Source of the DNA: Chitinophaga flava
Lineage (GTDB): Bacteria; Bacteroidota; Bacteroidia; Chitinophagales; Chitinophagaceae
Assembly (NCBI RefSeq): GCF_003308995.1
Contig: NZ_QFFJ01000001.1
Location: 1,488,001-1,552,000 of the forward strand
Direction of reading: 5' to 3'
DNA length: 64,000 nucleotides
The position numbers and the translations under genes are program-made. Under the pieces are notes generated by a model, which did not search any database, was not told the DNA's origin, and saw nothing but the letters and a program-made list of their open reading frames with translations. This document shows, piece after piece, positions 61,491 through 64,000 of the stretch; position 1 is the stretch's first letter; each line of letters starts with the position of its first letter.

Positions 61491-61950
61491 CTTCTTCTGT
61501 CAGTAGTTTCCTTAACTGGCTGTTAAAACCAGTTACATGATCACCCAGTTTTGAGAAGAAAGTTTTGTCAAAATTCTCTACAGTTACCACAGCTTTTTTA
61601 ATAATTTTTTTGCCTTCTTCTGTCAGGTAAACTGTCTTTGCTCTGGTATCGGTGGAATGTTCCCGACGCTGCACAAATCCTTTTACCTGCAAGGTTCTCA
61701 GGACAGTGGAGGTGGTCATGGGGTCGATTTTCGTATGAGAAGAAAGCATTATCTGCGTTACATCCTGCTTGTTTAATGTCAGCCAATGGATGCTGGCCAT
61801 CAGTACAAATTGGGAATGGGTTAAGTCATACTGCTCCAACGCCTTTTTTATTTCCCTTTGCCACAGGCTGGTTACCTGCCATAGCAGGAAACCAGAACTG
61901 TCATCAGCATGCTTCGCACTAAAGGTATTATCAGTCGATTTCATTTGCAT
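61486..61950 (-). CDS. MarR-family transcriptional regulator
   Basis: A 154-aa winged-helix regulator. The fold is seen in LTHSQFVLMASIHWL, KQDVTQIMLSSHTKIDPMTTSTVLRTLQVKGFVQRREHSTDTRAKTVYLTEEGKK, with the recognition helix at TTSTVLRTL and the wing at HSTDTRAKTVYL. It probably represses its own operon (SRPBCC-EVE-MarR) through the palindrome in the promoter at 62813-62834. Overlaps the EVE gene by 20 nt. The ligand is unknown. Confidence 0.87.
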   Translation of the reverse strand: MQMKSTDNTFSAKHADDSSGFLLWQVTSLWQREIKKALEQYDLTHSQFVLMASIHWLTLNKQDVTQIMLSSHTKIDPMTTSTVLRTLQVKGFVQRREHSTDTRAKTVYLTEEGKKIIKKAVVTVENFDKTFFSKLGDHVTGFNSQLRKLLTEEA

Positions 61951-62359
61951 TCATTTTTGAAACAATTAAATTAAAATCATTTTCCCCGATTTCAAAAAAA
62001 CCAAAACGAAATGGATATCCCCATGATTTTTTATTCTGAATAAATTCCAATTGGTCTATCAATGGAATAATCTGCGCTTCGCTACAATCCCGGAATTGAA
62101 TATTTCTTCTGTAGGGTTCAAAATCTTCGGTCATTTTGAACTGGTATACTTCTTCATCCATCACTTCTCCGACAGCAGTAAAAGCCTGGCATTTTTCTAC
62201 TCCGGTCATGGTTTGTTTGGCAGAATAAATAATAATCCCGTCTCCTTTTTTCATTCGTTTTAAGGGGGCCTGCTTACCATGACAAACCTGTATAAAATTG
62301 CCACTCACACCCCGCAAAGTATGTTCTTTTGATATACTAGCCATCCAGTATTTTCTCAT
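61931..62359 (-). CDS. EVE/PUA-like domain protein
   Basis: A 142-aa protein with the EVE fold: MRKYWMASISKEHTLRG, KRMKKGDGIIIYSAKQ, FTAVGEVMDEEVYQF and the C-terminal FGFFEIGENDFNLI. EVE domains are PUA-like and bind modified bases in DNA or RNA. This stand-alone form may recognise modified nucleic acid, but no nuclease is fused. Start overlaps the SRPBCC stop (ATGA) and the end overlaps marR, so the three genes are translationally coupled. Confidence 0.85.
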   Translation of the reverse strand: MRKYWMASISKEHTLRGVSGNFIQVCHGKQAPLKRMKKGDGIIIYSAKQTMTGVEKCQAFTAVGEVMDEEVYQFKMTEDFEPYRRNIQFRDCSEAQIIPLIDQLEFIQNKKSWGYPFRFGFFEIGENDFNLIVSKMNANEID

Positions 62360-62781
62360 ATGCTGATTTTTTTAGCGTGTTCAATTTGATTAGCGACATC
62401 TTCCGGCATGTGATCCATAATATTTTTTGCCACCAGTTTTACCCAGAGAGAAGACAGCAAACCCTTAACAGACATGGTAACGGTGATTTTTAATCCTTCC
62501 GGCGTTTCTTCATAGAGATGATCACCATACATTTTTGCCAAAGGGAAACTGGTCATATCTGTAAACCTTTTGTTGGGGATGATTTCCATCAGCCGGATTT
62601 TTACTTTTGGACCGCCTTTGGGTTTAAGGATGAAATGTTCTCCCACTTTAAATTCTCCCTGTAGTTTTGAGAATTCCACACCGCCGTCCCAGTTTTTCCA
62701 GTTGTCGATGTCTGTAGTGAGTTTCCAGATCTGTTCTTTAGTGATTTCTTTAGTAACTACGGAATAGGATTTTGTCCACAT
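62356..62781 (-). CDS. SRPBCC-family (START-like) protein
   Basis: A 141-aa helix-grip protein: ITKEQIWKLTTDIDNWKNWDGGVEFSKLQG at the N-terminus and a long C-terminal helix LWVKLVAKNIMDHMPEDVANQIEHAKKI. The family binds hydrophobic small molecules in a deep pocket; the ligand is unknown. It is the first gene of the operon with EVE and MarR genes, which suggests that the MarR regulator senses a molecule that this protein binds or modifies; inference only. Confidence 0.83.
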   Translation of the reverse strand: MWTKSYSVVTKEITKEQIWKLTTDIDNWKNWDGGVEFSKLQGEFKVGEHFILKPKGGPKVKIRLMEIIPNKRFTDMTSFPLAKMYGDHLYEETPEGLKITVTMSVKGLLSSLWVKLVAKNIMDHMPEDVANQIEHAKKISI

Positions 62782-62808
62782 GTTTTTTATGTTTTACGAT
62801 TATATGTA

Positions 62809-62838
62809 CAAATATAATAAGTACACTTATAATAACAA
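62809..62838 (-). promoter_or_regulatory. Promoter of the SRPBCC-EVE-MarR operon with internal palindrome
   Basis: On the minus strand TTG (62836-62838) and TATATTTG (62809-62816) are exactly 22 nt apart. Between them lies ATAAGT-AC-ACTTAT (62817-62830 on plus), extendable to 10-bp arms with one mismatch (62813-62834). A MarR dimer bound there would cover the promoter. Confidence 0.7.
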
Positions 62839-63010
62839 AGCTTATCTTCCTATAGTTAGCAGACTTATAATTCAATTAATTGATTATCAATTTTTTAAAA
62901 TCAAATATTTTTTTTAGAAAGATTTACCAAACCGAACGGCAGGTAAGCCAGAGAGGGGCATATAGATCCGAAAAAACAACAACACCGCTATTACTCAGGG
63001 TTATATGAAT

Positions 63011-63040
63011 AAAATCGGGCTGACTTCAAAAGCCAGCCCA
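63011..63040 (-). terminator. Terminator of the lipoprotein gene
   Basis: Hairpin GGGCTGACTT / AGCCAGCCC (63017-63039, one mismatch) followed on the minus strand by GATTTTATT, 38 nt past the lipoprotein stop. The remaining stretch 62839-63010 is A/T-rich and shows nothing else. Confidence 0.6.
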
Positions 63041-63077
63041 ACATATCTCTACAATTATCCTTTATACTAATTAACTA

Positions 63078-63683
63078 CTATTTCAAATAATCTTTCAGCT
63101 TTTCACCCGCTAATTCACCATTTGTTTCAACTCCTTGCTGGCCGATAACCTCCCTGTTCTTATTCAACTTTAACAAGAGATTATACCAATAATCGCCTCC
63201 CATGGAAGATACAAGGTTCATCCTTATAAGTAAATAATCACTTCCATTTTGGGTTGTATGCCCAATGTAAGTTGGCAACATTAAGGAAGCATCTCTGATT
63301 GCAGATTCCAATTCAACCTGCCTGTTATTTATCAGCAAAACCGCATTTTTTTCCTTTAACTCATTTATAATGTTAGCTGAATCAGATGGAGTATTTAACG
63401 AATCAACAACATCAAGAACACTTTGAAGATATAATACACACTGAATATTATCAATCGAATTCTTAAAATAAGTTACCTGCATCGTATCATTAACAGGGAA
63501 ATAGGCAGACCTGATTTCCTGCTCATGGTAAACACCGTCAGACAACAATTTGACCGCCGTTGTCACAGTATCCTTCATATTTACAGATACGGAATCATTC
63601 TCCTGATGACTACCGTGGCAGCCAGAACAAGAGATCAATTGAATAGATAATGAAAATAGACCAAGGATCAGATATATCCTCAT
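63078..63683 (-). CDS. Lipoprotein of unknown function
   Basis: A 201-aa protein starting MRIYLILGLFSLSIQLISC; the LISC motif is a lipobox and the following Ser-Gly-Cys-His-Gly stretch is typical after processing. The mature part has two halves of helices and strands (AVLLINNRQVELESAIRDA, SDYLLIRMNLVSSMGGDYWYNLLLKLNKN). No family recognised. I favour the ATG at 63683 because the signal peptide then has normal length; 63707 would add eight charged or aromatic residues. Probably anchored in an envelope membrane. Confidence 0.7.
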   Translation of the reverse strand: MRIYLILGLFSLSIQLISCSGCHGSHQENDSVSVNMKDTVTTAVKLLSDGVYHEQEIRSAYFPVNDTMQVTYFKNSIDNIQCVLYLQSVLDVVDSLNTPSDSANIINELKEKNAVLLINNRQVELESAIRDASLMLPTYIGHTTQNGSDYLLIRMNLVSSMGGDYWYNLLLKLNKNREVIGQQGVETNGELAGEKLKDYLK

Positions 63684-63707
63684 ATATTCTTGGAAGAATT
63701 TCAGCAT

Positions 63708-64000
63708 GCGTAAACGAAGTTAATTAGGAGATCTGTCCCATTTTTCCACTTAATCCAACCTTTCCTAGTCAACGGAGAATTCTGAACAGAATTAGATGGA
63801 GTATACATGAATAAACTATTCAGGTGGATCTTGCCGGGCCAACATTAATAGGTTATCGATGTATTCACAGGTACAGGAATTTTTTTACTTTTTGAAAAAG
63901 GTATATCTGGCTTAAGGGACAATCTATACTTTGTAAAAATAACTAAAGCTTTTCTTTTTTCAATCCCACCTTAATGTAAGGTTGCCCGAAGCAATTATAA
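63708..64000. other. Gene-free end of the window
   Basis: No gene, repeat or clear terminator recognised in these 293 A/T-rich bases. A TATACTTTG stretch near 63929-63937 resembles a -7 box with one extra base and could belong to a plus-strand gene beyond the window. Confidence 0.3.

Noticed and set aside
1..64000. tRNA, rRNA or insertion-sequence genes
   Set aside because: I looked through the gene-free stretches and saw no cloverleaf, rRNA-like text, transposase frame or paired terminal repeats; short tRNAs missed by eye cannot be fully excluded.

Overview
The window looks like chromosome from a Bacteroidota member of the family Chitinophagaceae, most likely a Chitinophaga-type organism. 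The evidence is a SusC/SusD pair, a FecR-type protein, LytS/LytTR signalling, many outer-membrane and lipoprotein signal sequences, and promoters of the Bacteroidota type (TTG, then TAnnTTTG about 22 nt later). Genes are dense and lie on both strands. I see no rRNA, tRNA, CRISPR array or insertion sequence.

Layout. 1-3.5 kb: the tail of an unknown gene, a DUF3137 membrane pair, and a secreted DUF6807 (PmoA-like) protein with a LacI-type operator at its promoter. 3.9-13.4 kb: the most distinctive block. A cytosolic caspase/C25-like peptidase and an overlapping 87-aa gene are followed, after a terminator, by a tightly coupled run of five genes built around a MoxR AAA+ ATPase, a vWA protein and beta-propeller/TPR proteins. 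This matches the MoxR-vWA-beta-propeller (bpX) ternary conflict systems described from comparative genomics. 13.4-32 kb: mostly housekeeping. It holds a dipeptide epimerase, a DPE2-like 4-alpha-glucanotransferase, dnaK, an OmpA-family protein, an acetyltransferase, a small outer-membrane barrel, argS, a TPR protein, cytidine deaminase, signal peptidase I, an NtrX-like response regulator with a hydrolase, cysE-cysM and pdhB. 32-37.6 kb: a membrane protein, thiolase, dnaG and a folA-thyA pair. 37.9-46.7 kb: a SusC/SusD pair, proline dehydrogenase with an apparently leaderless promoter, an orphan FecR protein, an inverted pair of REP-like palindromes, a dienelactone hydrolase and a Tat-exported TIM-barrel protein. 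46.8-52 kb: a TetR-hydrolase pair with matching operators, and a LytS kinase - DUF4407 - LytTR regulator operon. 52-58.3 kb: Dabb, DinB, a gamma-glutamyltransferase and several small-domain proteins. 58.4-60.1 kb: a single-gene AAA+-TIR protein, probably an abortive-infection NADase. 60.1-64 kb: a decayed TetR remnant, a TipA-like MerR regulator with a stretched promoter, a self-regulated SRPBCC-EVE-MarR operon and a lipoprotein.

How genes work together. The MoxR/vWA/bpX genes share strand and ATGA overlaps, so they are probably made together as a chaperone-like NTPase complex, with the caspase-like peptidase as a plausible effector. CysE and CysM give the two steps of cysteine synthesis. ThyA and FolA form the dTMP/tetrahydrofolate cycle. 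The LytS kinase and LytTR regulator enclose a DUF4407 membrane protein that may share their signal. Two independent defence-type loci (MoxR-bpX and AAA-TIR) sit in one 64-kb window otherwise made of core and nutrient genes. All functional statements rest on reading motifs by eye; no database search was run.
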